Source of the DNA: Vulcanimicrobiota bacterium
Lineage (GTDB): Bacteria; Vulcanimicrobiota; Vulcanimicrobiia; Eremiobacterales; Eremiobacteraceae
Reading direction: 5' to 3'
Length of the DNA: 64,000 nucleotides
Assembly: GCA_013290125.1 (NCBI GenBank)
Contig: JABCYQ010000006.1
Span: forward strand, 1-64,000
Part shown: positions 9,601 through 18,726 of the stretch, in pieces
Position numbering within the stretch: position 1 is the first letter of the stretch
Layout: each line of letters begins with the position of its first letter
The notes under the pieces: generated by a model
What the model was told of the DNA's origin: nothing
Seen by the model: the letters and a program-made list of their open reading frames with translations, nothing else
Databases searched by the model: none
Program-made: the position numbers and the translations under genes

Positions 9601-9727
9601 GCGTCACGTACCTTTCCGGAACGATCCTCTTCGACATCCGCTTGTCTGGCTCCGTTATTCCTTAAGAGCCAAAAAGTGCGTCTCCGGCGTGCGAGGCGTG
9701 CTGCGCGGGCCGTGCGAACGCTTCCCC

Positions 9728-10453
9728 ATGATTCCTCTAGGCGACGAGAACGACGACGGACTTGGCGGAACCGCGTACGTCAACATCGCTATCATCATCG
9801 TCAATGTCATAGTGTTCTTATTCCAGCTGGCGCATCCGGCGATCACGGACGGTTTCAGCATGATCCCGCGCGAGATCGTGACCGGCCACGACATCATCAC
9901 GACGCAGTATATCCTCGCACCCGACGGTTCGCAGGTCGCGATTCCGCAAGCGCCCGGCCCATCGCCGATCTACCTAACGCTCTTGACGTCGCTGTTCTTG
10001 CACGCGAGCATCATCCACATAGCGGGGAACATGCTGTTCCTTTTCATCTTCGGAGACAACATCGAGCGAGCGTTCGGCAGCGCGCGCTATCTGCTGTTCT
10101 ATTTCGCGTGCGGTGTCGTCGCGAATCTTTCGATGGTGGCGGCCGATCCAACGTCGGTCATCCCGAATCTCGGTGCATCGGGCGCCATAGCCGGAGTCCT
10201 CGCGGCATATCTCGTCTTGTTCCCGCGCAATCGCGTCCGCGTGCTCTTCGGATATTGGTTGACCACCGTGCCGGCGCTCGTCATGATCGGGCTGTGGATC
10301 GTCGTCCAATTCATCAGCCTCGGTGGAGGTGTGCAAGGCGGCGTGGCCTATGGCGCACACGTAGGAGGATTTTTGTTCGGCGCGGTCATCACGTTCTTCG
10401 CGCGCCCGTCGGTCATGCGCCGCCTCCCACCCCGCGTCACATCCGATTTCTGA
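9728..10453 (+). CDS. Rhomboid family intramembrane serine protease
   Basis: The protein has about 241 residues and six membrane segments. The catalytic serine lies in GASGAIAG, and the partner histidine in YGAHVGGFLFG of the last helix. The HxxxN-type region HASIIHIAGNMLFLFIFGDN before TM2 is also intact. It should cleave transmembrane segments of membrane proteins; its substrate is unknown. I chose the ATG at 9728 because upstream residues are Arg/Cys-rich and unlike any rhomboid N-terminus. An intrinsic terminator made from the local palindrome follows. A second rhomboid is at 55447. Confidence 0.92.
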   Translation: MIPLGDENDDGLGGTAYVNIAIIIVNVIVFLFQLAHPAITDGFSMIPREIVTGHDIITTQYILAPDGSQVAIPQAPGPSPIYLTLLTSLFLHASIIHIAGNMLFLFIFGDNIERAFGSARYLLFYFACGVVANLSMVAADPTSVIPNLGASGAIAGVLAAYLVLFPRNRVRVLFGYWLTTVPALVMIGLWIVVQFISLGGGVQGGVAYGAHVGGFLFGAVITFFARPSVMRRLPPRVTSDF

Positions 10454-10468
10454 TTCTCCGACGCCATC

Positions 10469-10502
10469 TGAAGGGGCCGACGCTAGTCGGCCCACCTTTT
10501 TT
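10469..10502 (+). terminator. Intrinsic terminator of the rhomboid gene, made of the short GGCCGAC palindrome
   Basis: An 8-bp stem (10474-10481 with 10486-10493) and a GCTA loop are followed by ACC and six T. It belongs to the CTGAAGGGGCCGAC family of palindromes found throughout the window. Confidence 0.75.
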
Positions 10503-10510
10503 CTTCACGA

Positions 10511-10801
10511 CCTCATGCGGCGATGTCTGCGCCGGGGACGCGGCGGAACATCCGGATAGTCTACCTCCGCCGCTCGACTTCGGCGGCTCTCGCCGCCTCA
10601 GACTCCCCGGCTATCGACATCGCCGATGACGCCGTGGCGGCTGAGGCCGCCCGACGACATCCGCACGGCATGCTCAAGCGAGGCGTTGAACGAGGAGCGG
10701 AGCCATGGATGGCGAGAGCGACGAAGTGAACCGAGCGACTGAGCGAGCTGGATGCGAGCGAAAGAGTGTCCTCGCGGGGCATGCCGTGCGGATGTTGTCG
10801 G
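10511..10801 (+). repeat. Dispersed structured repeat, copy A (right end lost)
   Basis: This copy aligns along nearly its whole length with 54065-54381. The left end (CCTCA, then the GCCGGGGACGCGGCGG stretch) matches. The core at 10674-10778 differs from copy B at only about six positions, almost all transitions. The core is enclosed by arms 10651-10673 and 10779-10801: 23 pairs with one G-T. The right terminal inverted repeat found in copy B is absent; a short GGCCGACATAAAGTCGGCC palindrome follows directly. No protein of normal composition is encoded on either strand. Confidence 0.85.
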
Positions 10802-10826
10802 GCCGACATAAAGTCGGCCCCTTCAG
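10799..10826 (-). repeat. Short palindrome of the CTGAAGGGGCCGAC family
   Basis: GGGCCGAC(ATAAA)GTCGGCCCCTTCAG lies just past the end of the NHL lipoprotein gene read from the other side. It abuts the right edge of repeat copy A. A palindrome of the same family also follows copy B. Confidence 0.85.
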
Positions 10827-10845
10827 ATCGGCGAAGCGGCTTAGT

Positions 10846-11844
10846 CTAGCGGATCGCGAGGCCGGTCGGGGCGCCGAGTAACGTCGCCGAGCCGGTTATG
10901 ATCGAACCGGGCGCGGCATTGCCGATCGATCCGGCCGTGAATTCGAGCAGCGCATTTTTCCCGCTGCTCGCGACAAAGATGTTGTCGCCGCCGTCAAGAC
11001 TGAGTTGACCGGATTGCGAAAGCATCGTGTTCGAACCTGAGATGACCGCGAGCGGCGGCGAATCGTTCGCGCTATCCGCCGCGAACTCGAGAATGCTCGA
11101 GGATGTGGTGACAAAGATATTGCCTTGTGCATCAAGTGCGATGCCGCGCGGGTTGACGAGCTTCGTGTCCAGGCCTTGGATGATGCGCATCGGCGCGACG
11201 TCGCCGGCCGCGCCGGCTGCGAATTCCATCACGCTTCCGCCGAACGGGCCGCCGCCATTTGCGACATAGACGTTGCCCGCAAGATCGAGCGCCAATCCGG
11301 TCGGAGAGTTGAGGAAGGTGGATGAACCCTTGATCGTCGACGCCGGCTTGACGTTGCCGACTGTGCCGGCTGCGAACGTCAAGATGTCGTTGGCGATGCC
11401 GTCGGCCACGTGCAGCGAGCCGGCGGCGTCTACCGCCAGACCCTCCGGTTGCGACAGAGTCGTCTTTTGCCCGGCGATTCTGATCAGCGGCGGCGAGCTC
11501 GGCATCGCGTTGGGATCGTATGACGAAACGTTGACGTTTCCGGCTTGTGCATTCGAACACCAGAGGTCGCCGGCTATGTCCAAAAATATGAACGTAGGCC
11601 CGAATATGCCGGTCGTCTCGCCGCTGCCGATCACGTTGCGCGGTGCGACATCGCCGCCGAAGTGGGCGCGATAGTAAGTCAGTGTAGACGTGCTGTTGTT
11701 GGCCGCGTAGATATTGACGGGCGGTGCGTACGGCGTGGGCGGGTCCAGCGCCATCGGAAGCCCGCCGCCTCCGCTGCAGCCGCCGGCCGCAAAGGCTGTT
11801 GCACAGAGCGCCGCGATCCACGCGAGCGCTGCGACCGGTCGCAT
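10846..11844 (-). CDS. NHL-repeat beta-propeller lipoprotein
   Basis: The protein has 332 residues. A lipoprotein signal with lipobox AAGGC is followed by a short Gly/Pro linker and about six propeller blades, each with a 'P.GLALD..GN.YVAN' motif, for example LNSPTGLALDLAGNVYVAN. Such lipoproteins probably face the periplasm or cell surface; binding partners are unknown. It is the last gene of a minus-strand operon that begins with a TonB-dependent receptor at 17097. Its ATG overlaps the stop of the preceding gene (TGATG), which points to coupled translation. Confidence 0.82.
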   Translation of the reverse strand: MRPVAALAWIAALCATAFAAGGCSGGGGLPMALDPPTPYAPPVNIYAANNSTSTLTYYRAHFGGDVAPRNVIGSGETTGIFGPTFIFLDIAGDLWCSNAQAGNVNVSSYDPNAMPSSPPLIRIAGQKTTLSQPEGLAVDAAGSLHVADGIANDILTFAAGTVGNVKPASTIKGSSTFLNSPTGLALDLAGNVYVANGGGPFGGSVMEFAAGAAGDVAPMRIIQGLDTKLVNPRGIALDAQGNIFVTTSSSILEFAADSANDSPPLAVISGSNTMLSQSGQLSLDGGDNIFVASSGKNALLEFTAGSIGNAAPGSIITGSATLLGAPTGLAIR

Positions 11845-12812
11845 CAGGGGCCCGCCGTCAGCCCGGTCGGTGCCGTCACGCCGACAAGCACGTTGGTCGG
11901 AACGCTGGCGGGCAAGAAGGGACGCTGAAAGACGAGCACACCGCTCAAACCGCCGGTCCCATTTGCGACGAACAAGCGATTGGTGTTATCGAGCGCAAGC
12001 GACTGCGGCGCCGACAACATGCTGAATGCGTTTGCGATCGTGTACGCCGGCAGGCTCGATGCCGTGAAGGGCGGCGAATACGCATAGATGGCGTTCACGT
12101 TCCGTGCAGCCACGTACAGATTGCCGAGAGCGTCGAACGCTACGCCGCGCGGGCACTGGAGCGCGCCCGGCAGCGTGATCGTCAGCGCAGGTACGCTATT
12201 CGGCATCAATGGTTGATCGAAGCGCACCACGGTGTTCGCCCCGCACTCGGCGATCCATAGACTTCCGTTACCGTCGAACGTCATCTGCGCCGGCTGGTTC
12301 AACCCCGAAAACGAAAACGCCGGCGCCGTGGCGTTGAGCAACGGCGGCGTGTAGACGTAGATGGTGCCTGAGAGCGCATCGCCGACATAGAGCCGCCCGT
12401 TTTGGTCGACCGCTACGGTGTTTGCGCTCGTGGGGTTCGGCGGAACCGCAGGAATGACATATACTGGCGTGCTGCTGCCCGTGATCGGCAAGTTGTAGAG
12501 ACCGACGCCCGCTGTGCCGGCTGCCGCGATCAGTGTGAAGCCGTTCTGCACCACGAGACCGCCTACGCACGTGCCGCCCGGGATCGGAGCTGAGACGAAT
12601 CCCGGAGTCTGGCTGAGGCCGGCCGGCGCCACGTAGTAGGCGATCGACGGCAGTTGTCCGCCGGACGGGCAGTTGCCGACATATAAGCCCTGCGGCGACG
12701 GCTGCGGAGTAGGCATCGGCAGGCTAGAGCCGCCCCCGCCCGAGCATCCGACGGCCGCGGCCGCAGAAAGGACGAAAACGATTCCCGCGAGAGACGCAAA
12801 TCGTCGCATCAT
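11844..12812 (-). CDS. NHL-repeat beta-propeller lipoprotein
   Basis: The protein has 322 residues with a signal ending in the lipobox AVGC, then SGGGGSSLPMPTPQPSPQG as linker. Propeller blades show repeated 'VAVDQNGRLYVGD', 'MTFDGNGSLWIAE', 'VAFDALGNLYVAA' and 'LALDNTNRLFVAN' elements. It is a paralogue of the gene directly downstream. The start overlaps the previous gene by 4 nt (ATGA). Presumably it is an accessory of the TonB receptor system; this is inferred from the operon only. Confidence 0.82.
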   Translation of the reverse strand: MMRRFASLAGIVFVLSAAAAVGCSGGGGSSLPMPTPQPSPQGLYVGNCPSGGQLPSIAYYVAPAGLSQTPGFVSAPIPGGTCVGGLVVQNGFTLIAAAGTAGVGLYNLPITGSSTPVYVIPAVPPNPTSANTVAVDQNGRLYVGDALSGTIYVYTPPLLNATAPAFSFSGLNQPAQMTFDGNGSLWIAECGANTVVRFDQPLMPNSVPALTITLPGALQCPRGVAFDALGNLYVAARNVNAIYAYSPPFTASSLPAYTIANAFSMLSAPQSLALDNTNRLFVANGTGGLSGVLVFQRPFLPASVPTNVLVGVTAPTGLTAGP

Positions 12813-13939
12813 GGCATCGGCGACGGTTCGGTGCCGTACACGTACTGAGCCGCGGTCGAAACCGTGATGTCGGCTTGGCCGTTTGCCCCCGCGATCGCCG
12901 GCTTCGCGGAATTACTCTGCGGATAGGCAGCGGCAAAAGCCGGATAGTCAAAGCCGACCGCATAGATATTGTACAGATCGCCCGTCGCGTTGGGATTGCC
13001 CGTCGCGGCCTGATTGTCTGCAGCGGTGCAGATCGTGTGCGTTGTTCCCGGACCGGTGCTTGGCCCAAGATTGGGCGGCAGCGTGAGCTGCTGCGCGCCG
13101 GTTTGCGTCGTGCGCACGGTGTAGAACGCCTGACTCGTGCCGAGCGTCACCTGCGGATAGCAGACGCCGCGGTCGGCGACCTCGTACCATGCTTCAGTCA
13201 CGCCCGCCGGTACGATGACATCCATCAATAGACCACCCGGATTGTTCGGATCCGCAAATGGTTGCGGGCGCGGCAGCACCGGCAGCGGCGTCAACGACGT
13301 CAACTGCGCGGTCGAAGAAACGGTGACGTGGCCTGTGATACCGGTCGGTATCTGGACGTCTAGGGTATAGGCGCCAAGCACGGGCGGCGTATCGAATGAG
13401 AGAAAACCAGGACTATAGCCGACAAAGCCTTGCGGGTATTGGCCGTTGGTCACGATAGGCCACGTCGGCGGACCGCCGTAGTACGTCTCTTGGCTGACGC
13501 CGTTGCTCTTGAACAACATCGGCTGAACGTATTGCGCGAACGATTGCGTGGAGCCGATCAGATTGTCGGGCGCGATGCCGTAGCCGAACGCGCCGCCGAT
13601 GCAGCCGAACGTCGTCGCATTGCAATCGCCGCCTGGCGGCGTTCCGCTGATGTAGTTCGCTGTGCCGCCGCCCGGAGGGACGATCTCACCTTGAAACGAC
13701 GGCGGTCCGGTGATCTTCGGCGTGCTGATCAGTGCGCCGCTCAGCCCGTTGTTCTGCCGAAATGTCTCCACCGAGTTGAAGCCGATGAAAGATCCGCCGT
13801 TGATCGCAAACGTCGCAATCCCGACGGCGAACTGCAATTTTGCCGTCGCGGGATTGGTGAGGGTCGTGGCGGGTTGGACCCCGACTTGCCCCGACGAGCA
13901 CGCGGTCAAGAAGATGACCGCCGCTATCAAATATCTCAC
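12809..13939 (-). CDS. Lipoprotein of unknown function in the TonB receptor operon
   Basis: The protein has 376 residues with signal MRYLIAAVIFLTACSSG, whose Cys14 is the lipid attachment site. The rest is Gly/Pro/Thr-rich with beta-strand character, including 'AYTLDVQIPTGITGHVTVSSTAQL' (an Ig-like feel) and a DRGVCYPQVTLG stretch. I do not recognise a family. It starts 4 nt inside the receptor gene and overlaps the next lipoprotein gene by 4 nt, so its stoichiometry is probably tied to them. A surface-exposed partner of the receptor is the likeliest role. Confidence 0.7.
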   Translation of the reverse strand: MRYLIAAVIFLTACSSGQVGVQPATTLTNPATAKLQFAVGIATFAINGGSFIGFNSVETFRQNNGLSGALISTPKITGPPSFQGEIVPPGGGTANYISGTPPGGDCNATTFGCIGGAFGYGIAPDNLIGSTQSFAQYVQPMLFKSNGVSQETYYGGPPTWPIVTNGQYPQGFVGYSPGFLSFDTPPVLGAYTLDVQIPTGITGHVTVSSTAQLTSLTPLPVLPRPQPFADPNNPGGLLMDVIVPAGVTEAWYEVADRGVCYPQVTLGTSQAFYTVRTTQTGAQQLTLPPNLGPSTGPGTTHTICTAADNQAATGNPNATGDLYNIYAVGFDYPAFAAAYPQSNSAKPAIAGANGQADITVSTAAQYVYGTEPSPMP

Positions 13940-16900
13940 AACCGCTCCTGCACATACAGCCTGATCGTCGTCGGCTGATTGAAGGGGACGATCACGTACG
14001 GGCTTGTCGGAAATGCGTCAAGCGGGTATCCGGCGGCGGCGCCATTGCCGGGGCCGCGCACGCCGGTCGAGACCGGATCTTGATACAGGTGATTGAAGAG
14101 CGGCACTCCGTACAACTGATTGAAAAGGTTGCTGACGGAGACGCCAAACGTGCGCCGCGTGTTCGGCGGCGTGAACTCCACCGTGAGATTGACATTGGCT
14201 GACGTCCTTGAAAGAAAACCGCCGGCCGACGACGTTTCAGCATTGACGCCGCGCGACGCCGCGATGTGCGGGTTGAAGAGCGTTCCGGGATTCTGCGGAT
14301 CGACATAAAGCGGCGCGCCGTTGACGTTGCCGATCGCGACGTCCGTGTTCGGGATGTTGTACGGCACGCCGTTGACGTAAAATGCGCCGAGCAGACCGAT
14401 GCCCATCGGATAGCCATCGTTGAGGGAGATGACCGGATTGACGCGGATGCCGGAGCGGTTGTGATAGTTCAGCGCCAGCGTGGCTTCAAACGGCGAGAGA
14501 TTCGGCGAATGGTAGAGATTACCGAGCGCGAGAGACGCGGTCGGCAGATACTGACCCGGCGGATCGTTGCCGATCTGGTCGATGAACGTCGCGGAGAATT
14601 GGCCCGACAATCCGTAGTCCGCATCTTTGGTCAAGTCGAACTCGAGGCCGGTCGCTTTCTGAATGCCGAGATTCGATTCGAAGAGCGGACCAAGCGTCTG
14701 CGCGCCGGTGAACGGATCGAACGCGACGATGTTGCGCGAATTCTCGACGATGTCGTAGCCGCGGCGATAGAACGGCGTCATCCGCATGCCGAGCCCGTTG
14801 CCGAAGTCGTGCGAATACGTCAGATCGTAGTTCGAAAATGTGGCGCCGTGGAGCGGTTCGGCGGGCGGCGCAGCGGTCACGCCAAGACCCTGCACCGAGC
14901 GGCTCGGATCGGTGTACAACACGTCGCGCGTGATCCAATACAGTTGATCCGCGTAGCTCGTGCACGGCAAGTTGTACTTCAAGCCGCAGTACATCGCCGG
15001 CAGACCGGTGAGGTTATCGAACGACGGGATTTTTTCGTACGCTGCGAACTCGCTGCGCTCGACATTGCTGCCGAGGAAGCTCGGCAACGGAATCGCAAGC
15101 GTCCGGCCGAATGTGAAGCGCAGCGAATCGCGCGTTCCCATCACTCGCGTGATGCCGACGTGGGGTTCGAACAGCCGCTGATGACGAGTAGCGTCGATCG
15201 CCGGCGGATTCTCCGGATCGTTCGGGACGATAAAATTGTAACCGTCCAGCCGCAGACCAGCTTGGACTTTCCATGCCGGACTCATCGCGACTGTGTCTTG
15301 GGCGAACCACGCATATGTCTGCTGGCGGACGGTCGGGCCATAGATCGCCGAAGGCAGGCGCGGAATGGCGCCGCCGAAGCGCGACGCGATGTACCCGCAC
15401 GGTACCGTGATGGTCTGCGACGTGGCGGGCACATGGTAGATGAAGGGGCAGCCCGGCGAGGTCGCGGGCAAGAAATCGAACGCGGGTAGCGGCGAGAAGG
15501 TTTGGATGTGATTGAAACCATTGACCTTCACGACGGTGAAGACCTGATAGCCGCCTGCAAACGCGTCGCTCTGCGTGACGTCGATGGTCGTGCCGAACGG
15601 CTTGGCGAAATCATACTTGCCGCCGAATTCGAAGTAGTGCTTCGAGCCGGCTTGCTTGCTGATCTCCGTCGCGACTCCGGTGCGCGAGCCTCCGTTGGCC
15701 GGCGTGAACAAACCCGATTGCGGAAGGCTTTCGCTTTGGATATCGATGGCTCGATAGAATCGGATCGTGCCGAACGACGTCGCGTTGAACGTATTCGAAT
15801 ACTCCAACTTGTACGCCGTGAACGGGCTGTTGAATGTGTTGGTTCCGGCTGTCGGTCCCGGCAAGGTCGCTCCGGGAAAGACCGGGTCTATGAGCAGCGC
15901 CTGCGCGGGAGAGAGCAAGCCGGGGATCGGATGGCCGACGTTGCCCGAGTTCTGCAATCCGAGCGTGTCGACAAACGCGAGCTCTTGCGAGACCGACTGC
16001 CGCTGGTAGAAGAGCTGCAGTTGTTCTTGCTTGCGTGATCCGAAGTGATACAGAAGGTTGTTGACGACGTCGTCCTGTTCTTGCGTCGCCGGCGTGTTCG
16101 CGACGGTCGCGTTCGTCGTCGCGATCAGCGACGCGAGCTGCTGGACGTTGCTCCCACGCGGACCGAATTGAAAATCTTGCCGCACGCCGGTGAAGCCGAT
16201 GTATTCTGCCCAGCGTCCGTTCGGCGCGGCGGTTCCATATTCGAATCCCGCTTGATGGTAGAGCGGCGAGCCCAAGTTCTGCCACTGCCCGCCCAAGATG
16301 TTGGCCTCAAGATCGATCAGCCCGAATGCCGGGTACGTTCCGCGCTTGGCTGACAGCGCGATTAGCCCCGTTCCGGTATCGCCGTGCGACGAGTCGCCGC
16401 CGCCCGGGATGAGCTGTAACGAGCCGACTCCGTTGAGCAGATTGAAATTCGCGACATTGCCGCTGCGGCTTTGCAGCGAAGCGGTCGGCAGTGTGTAGTC
16501 GATGCCTTCAAACGAGTACGCGGTCTGAAAATCGAAGCCGCCGCGGATCTTGATCGTGCCGCCGCTGTCCTTGGTCACGCTCGGCAGACTCGAGAGCAGC
16601 GCGCCTTCGTCGGTGTTGAACGACTTGCCGAGCTGTGTCTGGAGGCTCTTGCTCGTGACTGCGTAGCTCGTTTCGGTCGCGTTCGGCTGGTACGCGCTGC
16701 TTGCCTGACGGCGGGCGGTCACGGTGCCGAGCGTCCGTGCGGTCACGCTGAGCTTGGCATCCACTGTCTTCGTGTCATCGGGAAGCACCGTGATGCCGTT
16801 GACCGCGGTGATCGCGTAGCCGTTTTTCTCAAACGTCAACGCGTACGTGTCGGGCGCCACGCCGACGAGCGCATAGCTGCCCTTTGCGTCGGTCGTTCCG

Positions 16901-17097
16901 GTAAAGGTGCCGCTTGGCGAAGTTGCTACGACTTTGACGCCGGCGATCGCCGCGCCCGTAACGGCGTCTTGGACGTGACCGCTGACTTGACCGGTGAGCG
17001 CAGCGAGAATACGAGCGGGAAGCGCAAGCGCGAGCAGCAACGCAACGATGACCTGCCACGAAAAACTCGCGGCGTGTTTTGCGGTGAGGGGGCGCAT
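13936..17097 (-). CDS. TonB-dependent outer-membrane receptor with carboxypeptidase-regulatory-like N-domain
   Basis: The protein has 1053 residues. A signal segment (about 15-33) is followed by a carboxypeptidase-regulatory-like beta domain (GQVSGHVQDAVTGAAIAGV, about 35-120) and then a plug-like region containing TKDSGGTIKIRGG. The long C-terminal barrel is rich in aromatic-ended strands such as GLEFDLTKDADYGLSGQF. This is the SusC/CarboxypepD_reg-like class that imports large ligands with energy from TonB. The final strand ends in Leu rather than the usual Phe. It heads a four-gene overlapping operon with three lipoproteins. A TATAAT box lies about 40 nt upstream. Confidence 0.87.
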   Translation of the reverse strand: MRPLTAKHAASFSWQVIVALLLALALPARILAALTGQVSGHVQDAVTGAAIAGVKVVATSPSGTFTGTTDAKGSYALVGVAPDTYALTFEKNGYAITAVNGITVLPDDTKTVDAKLSVTARTLGTVTARRQASSAYQPNATETSYAVTSKSLQTQLGKSFNTDEGALLSSLPSVTKDSGGTIKIRGGFDFQTAYSFEGIDYTLPTASLQSRSGNVANFNLLNGVGSLQLIPGGGDSSHGDTGTGLIALSAKRGTYPAFGLIDLEANILGGQWQNLGSPLYHQAGFEYGTAAPNGRWAEYIGFTGVRQDFQFGPRGSNVQQLASLIATTNATVANTPATQEQDDVVNNLLYHFGSRKQEQLQLFYQRQSVSQELAFVDTLGLQNSGNVGHPIPGLLSPAQALLIDPVFPGATLPGPTAGTNTFNSPFTAYKLEYSNTFNATSFGTIRFYRAIDIQSESLPQSGLFTPANGGSRTGVATEISKQAGSKHYFEFGGKYDFAKPFGTTIDVTQSDAFAGGYQVFTVVKVNGFNHIQTFSPLPAFDFLPATSPGCPFIYHVPATSQTITVPCGYIASRFGGAIPRLPSAIYGPTVRQQTYAWFAQDTVAMSPAWKVQAGLRLDGYNFIVPNDPENPPAIDATRHQRLFEPHVGITRVMGTRDSLRFTFGRTLAIPLPSFLGSNVERSEFAAYEKIPSFDNLTGLPAMYCGLKYNLPCTSYADQLYWITRDVLYTDPSRSVQGLGVTAAPPAEPLHGATFSNYDLTYSHDFGNGLGMRMTPFYRRGYDIVENSRNIVAFDPFTGAQTLGPLFESNLGIQKATGLEFDLTKDADYGLSGQFSATFIDQIGNDPPGQYLPTASLALGNLYHSPNLSPFEATLALNYHNRSGIRVNPVISLNDGYPMGIGLLGAFYVNGVPYNIPNTDVAIGNVNGAPLYVDPQNPGTLFNPHIAASRGVNAETSSAGGFLSRTSANVNLTVEFTPPNTRRTFGVSVSNLFNQLYGVPLFNHLYQDPVSTGVRGPGNGAAAGYPLDAFPTSPYVIVPFNQPTTIRLYVQERL

Positions 17098-17137
17098 GCG
17101 AAAACGACCTCTTATGAGACTTGGATCCGAAGTCTGA

Positions 17138-17143
17138 ATTATA
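17138..17143 (-). promoter_or_regulatory. -10 box for the TonB receptor operon
   Basis: Read on the minus strand the hexamer is exactly TATAAT, about 40 nt before the ATG at 17097. No clear TTGACA was found at 16-18 nt. The call rests on the perfect -10 and its position. Confidence 0.5.
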
Positions 17144-17200
17144 TGACGCGCAAGTTAAGAGTGCATTATCCCGAGATTATCGAGGTCGCCGAGTCCAGGG

Positions 17201-17250
17201 CTTAATGCGATGCCTATGCGGCGATAACGCGGGGATAATCTTCGCGGTGT
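17201..17250 (+). promoter_or_regulatory. 11-nt-phased upstream box of the first pstS-like gene (Pho-box-like)
   Basis: The 50 bases align without gaps to 18777-18826 in front of the second pstS-like gene, while the spacers further out differ. Related heptads CTTAATG, GCCTATG, GATAACG and GATAATC recur every 11 nt, the spacing used by PhoB-type regulators. The last heptad could double as a -10 (GATAAT). Phosphate control is inferred from the genes behind it. Confidence 0.5.
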
Positions 17251-17334
17251 ACTCTTTGGTATGCATAGCGCAATCCAACCCGGGAGGCGCGTGCGTTCGT
17301 CTGTCTCGACCAACTTTTTTCTTCTGAGGTGTTT

Positions 17335-18714
17335 ATGCGCAATCAAGGAAGAAAGCTCCTGACTCAGGCGCTTTCTGTCGGTCTAGTCCTCGCCATGGCC
17401 GGTTCGCTTGCCGCTTGCGGCGGAGCTTCAAGCGTATCGCCGGTGTCAGGCGTCCTCCCCGGAACGCAAACTGCCAATACAAAACATTCTGACGGAGTCT
17501 CGCCGGACACTGTCGGCCCCGTCTTCGGCGGCGGCAGCACCTTCATCTCACTCGTCGAACGATCGTGGATGGACTGCTACGGCGTAGCGATCGCGCCCGG
17601 AACCTGCAGCGCGGCCACCGTCAACCCGAACACGCAGCTTCTGTACGCAGCCGTCGGCAGCGGCAATGCGCTCACGGCGTTTCTAACGCAGACGCCTGCG
17701 ACGTCTTCGCCGTCGAACCCGCCGCCGTTCACGTCGCCGCTGTTCCCGAACTATCCGTACTCTGAATGGGACTACAGCGCCAGCGACGCGCCGTTGAGCA
17801 CCACGCAGATCTCGCAATACGCCTCAACCGATCAAGCCCAGCGCGGAAACGCGATCGAGCTGCCGATCACCGCGGACGGCGTGGCGATTCCGTACAATCC
17901 AAGTGGCCTGACGGTTCCGAGCGGCGGGCTTCAGCTCTCGGTCGACACGCTGTGCGGCATCTTCGGCGGCGGGATAACGAACTGGAACGACTCGCACATC
18001 ACCGCCGACAACAACGGCGTGCAAGTCTCGTCGAATCTGCCGATCCTTGTCGTCTATCGCGCCGACGGCAGCGGCACGACGTTCCTGACGGAGAACCACC
18101 TCAACACGGCGTGCGCATCGACGAGCTTCCCGTGGCCGGGAGGCGCAGCCAGCACGACCTGGACGGGTCCGACTGGTGCGGGCTTCCAGGGCGAGACCGG
18201 CAGCCAGGGCGTTGCCGGCGAAGTCGCGGCAACGGCCGGCGCGCTCGGTTACGTGGGGCCATCGTTCCTCGGGCCGCCGAATAATATCCCGAGCGCGAAT
18301 CTGCAAGACAACTACGCGCTGACGCATCCGACAGCACCGAAGCAGTACTATGCGGTTAGCACGAACACGATTCTCACGGCGCTAAAAAAAGTGACGCTGC
18401 CGAGCAATCCGACGCCAACCGATATTCTCAACGACACGATCGTCCCCGATTCGCCCACCAAGGCTGCGTGGCCGATCGCCGGTTTCTCGTACATGGACTT
18501 CTATCAATGCTACGCCTCGAAGGCGGTCAAGAACCATTCCGTGGGCTTCGTGCAGTGGGTCACCTCGACGAAGCTGGCGGAAGGACAGTCACTGGCCGAC
18601 AAGATCGTAGTCGGTCTCGGCGTGGCGTATTTGCCCGCGACGTTGAAAACCATCACGTTCCATGCGATGAACCAAGTCGTTCAGGGTCCGGTCGCCGGCG
18701 TCTGCACGATCTGA
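17335..18714 (+). CDS. PstS-like phosphate-binding lipoprotein, copy 1
   Basis: The protein has 459 residues. The signal peptide ends in the lipobox AAC (SLAACGG), so it is probably anchored outside the inner membrane. PstS family motifs are in order: FGGGSTFISLVERSW, YAAVGSGNALTAF, DYSASDAPL, LCGIFGGGITNWND, YRADGSGTTFLTE and GALGYVGPSF. The ASDAPL and DGSGTTF loops form the phosphate site in this family. I chose the ATG at 17335, preceded by TGAGGTG. The second copy at 18914 is close in sequence. No pstC, pstA or pstB lies in the window, so the permease is elsewhere or these act as scavenging proteins. Confidence 0.88.
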   Translation: MRNQGRKLLTQALSVGLVLAMAGSLAACGGASSVSPVSGVLPGTQTANTKHSDGVSPDTVGPVFGGGSTFISLVERSWMDCYGVAIAPGTCSAATVNPNTQLLYAAVGSGNALTAFLTQTPATSSPSNPPPFTSPLFPNYPYSEWDYSASDAPLSTTQISQYASTDQAQRGNAIELPITADGVAIPYNPSGLTVPSGGLQLSVDTLCGIFGGGITNWNDSHITADNNGVQVSSNLPILVVYRADGSGTTFLTENHLNTACASTSFPWPGGAASTTWTGPTGAGFQGETGSQGVAGEVAATAGALGYVGPSFLGPPNNIPSANLQDNYALTHPTAPKQYYAVSTNTILTALKKVTLPSNPTPTDILNDTIVPDSPTKAAWPIAGFSYMDFYQCYASKAVKNHSVGFVQWVTSTKLAEGQSLADKIVVGLGVAYLPATLKTITFHAMNQVVQGPVAGVCTI

Positions 18715-18726
18715 TCTGAACCGTCG

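Noticed and set aside
9448-10629. Plus-strand frame of about 390 codons over the rhomboid gene
   Set aside because: Arg/His-rich product in another frame of the same strand; the rhomboid frame carries catalytic motifs.
10511-10801. Small frames within repeat copy A, also partly open in copy B
   Set aside because: The differences between copies do not favour synonymous positions, products are Arg/Ser-rich, and the conserved feature is base pairing.
14266-15489. Long plus-strand frame (about 400 codons) inside the TonB receptor gene
   Set aside because: The encoded protein is Arg/Val/Glu-rich without fold signals, while the minus-strand receptor has clear domains.
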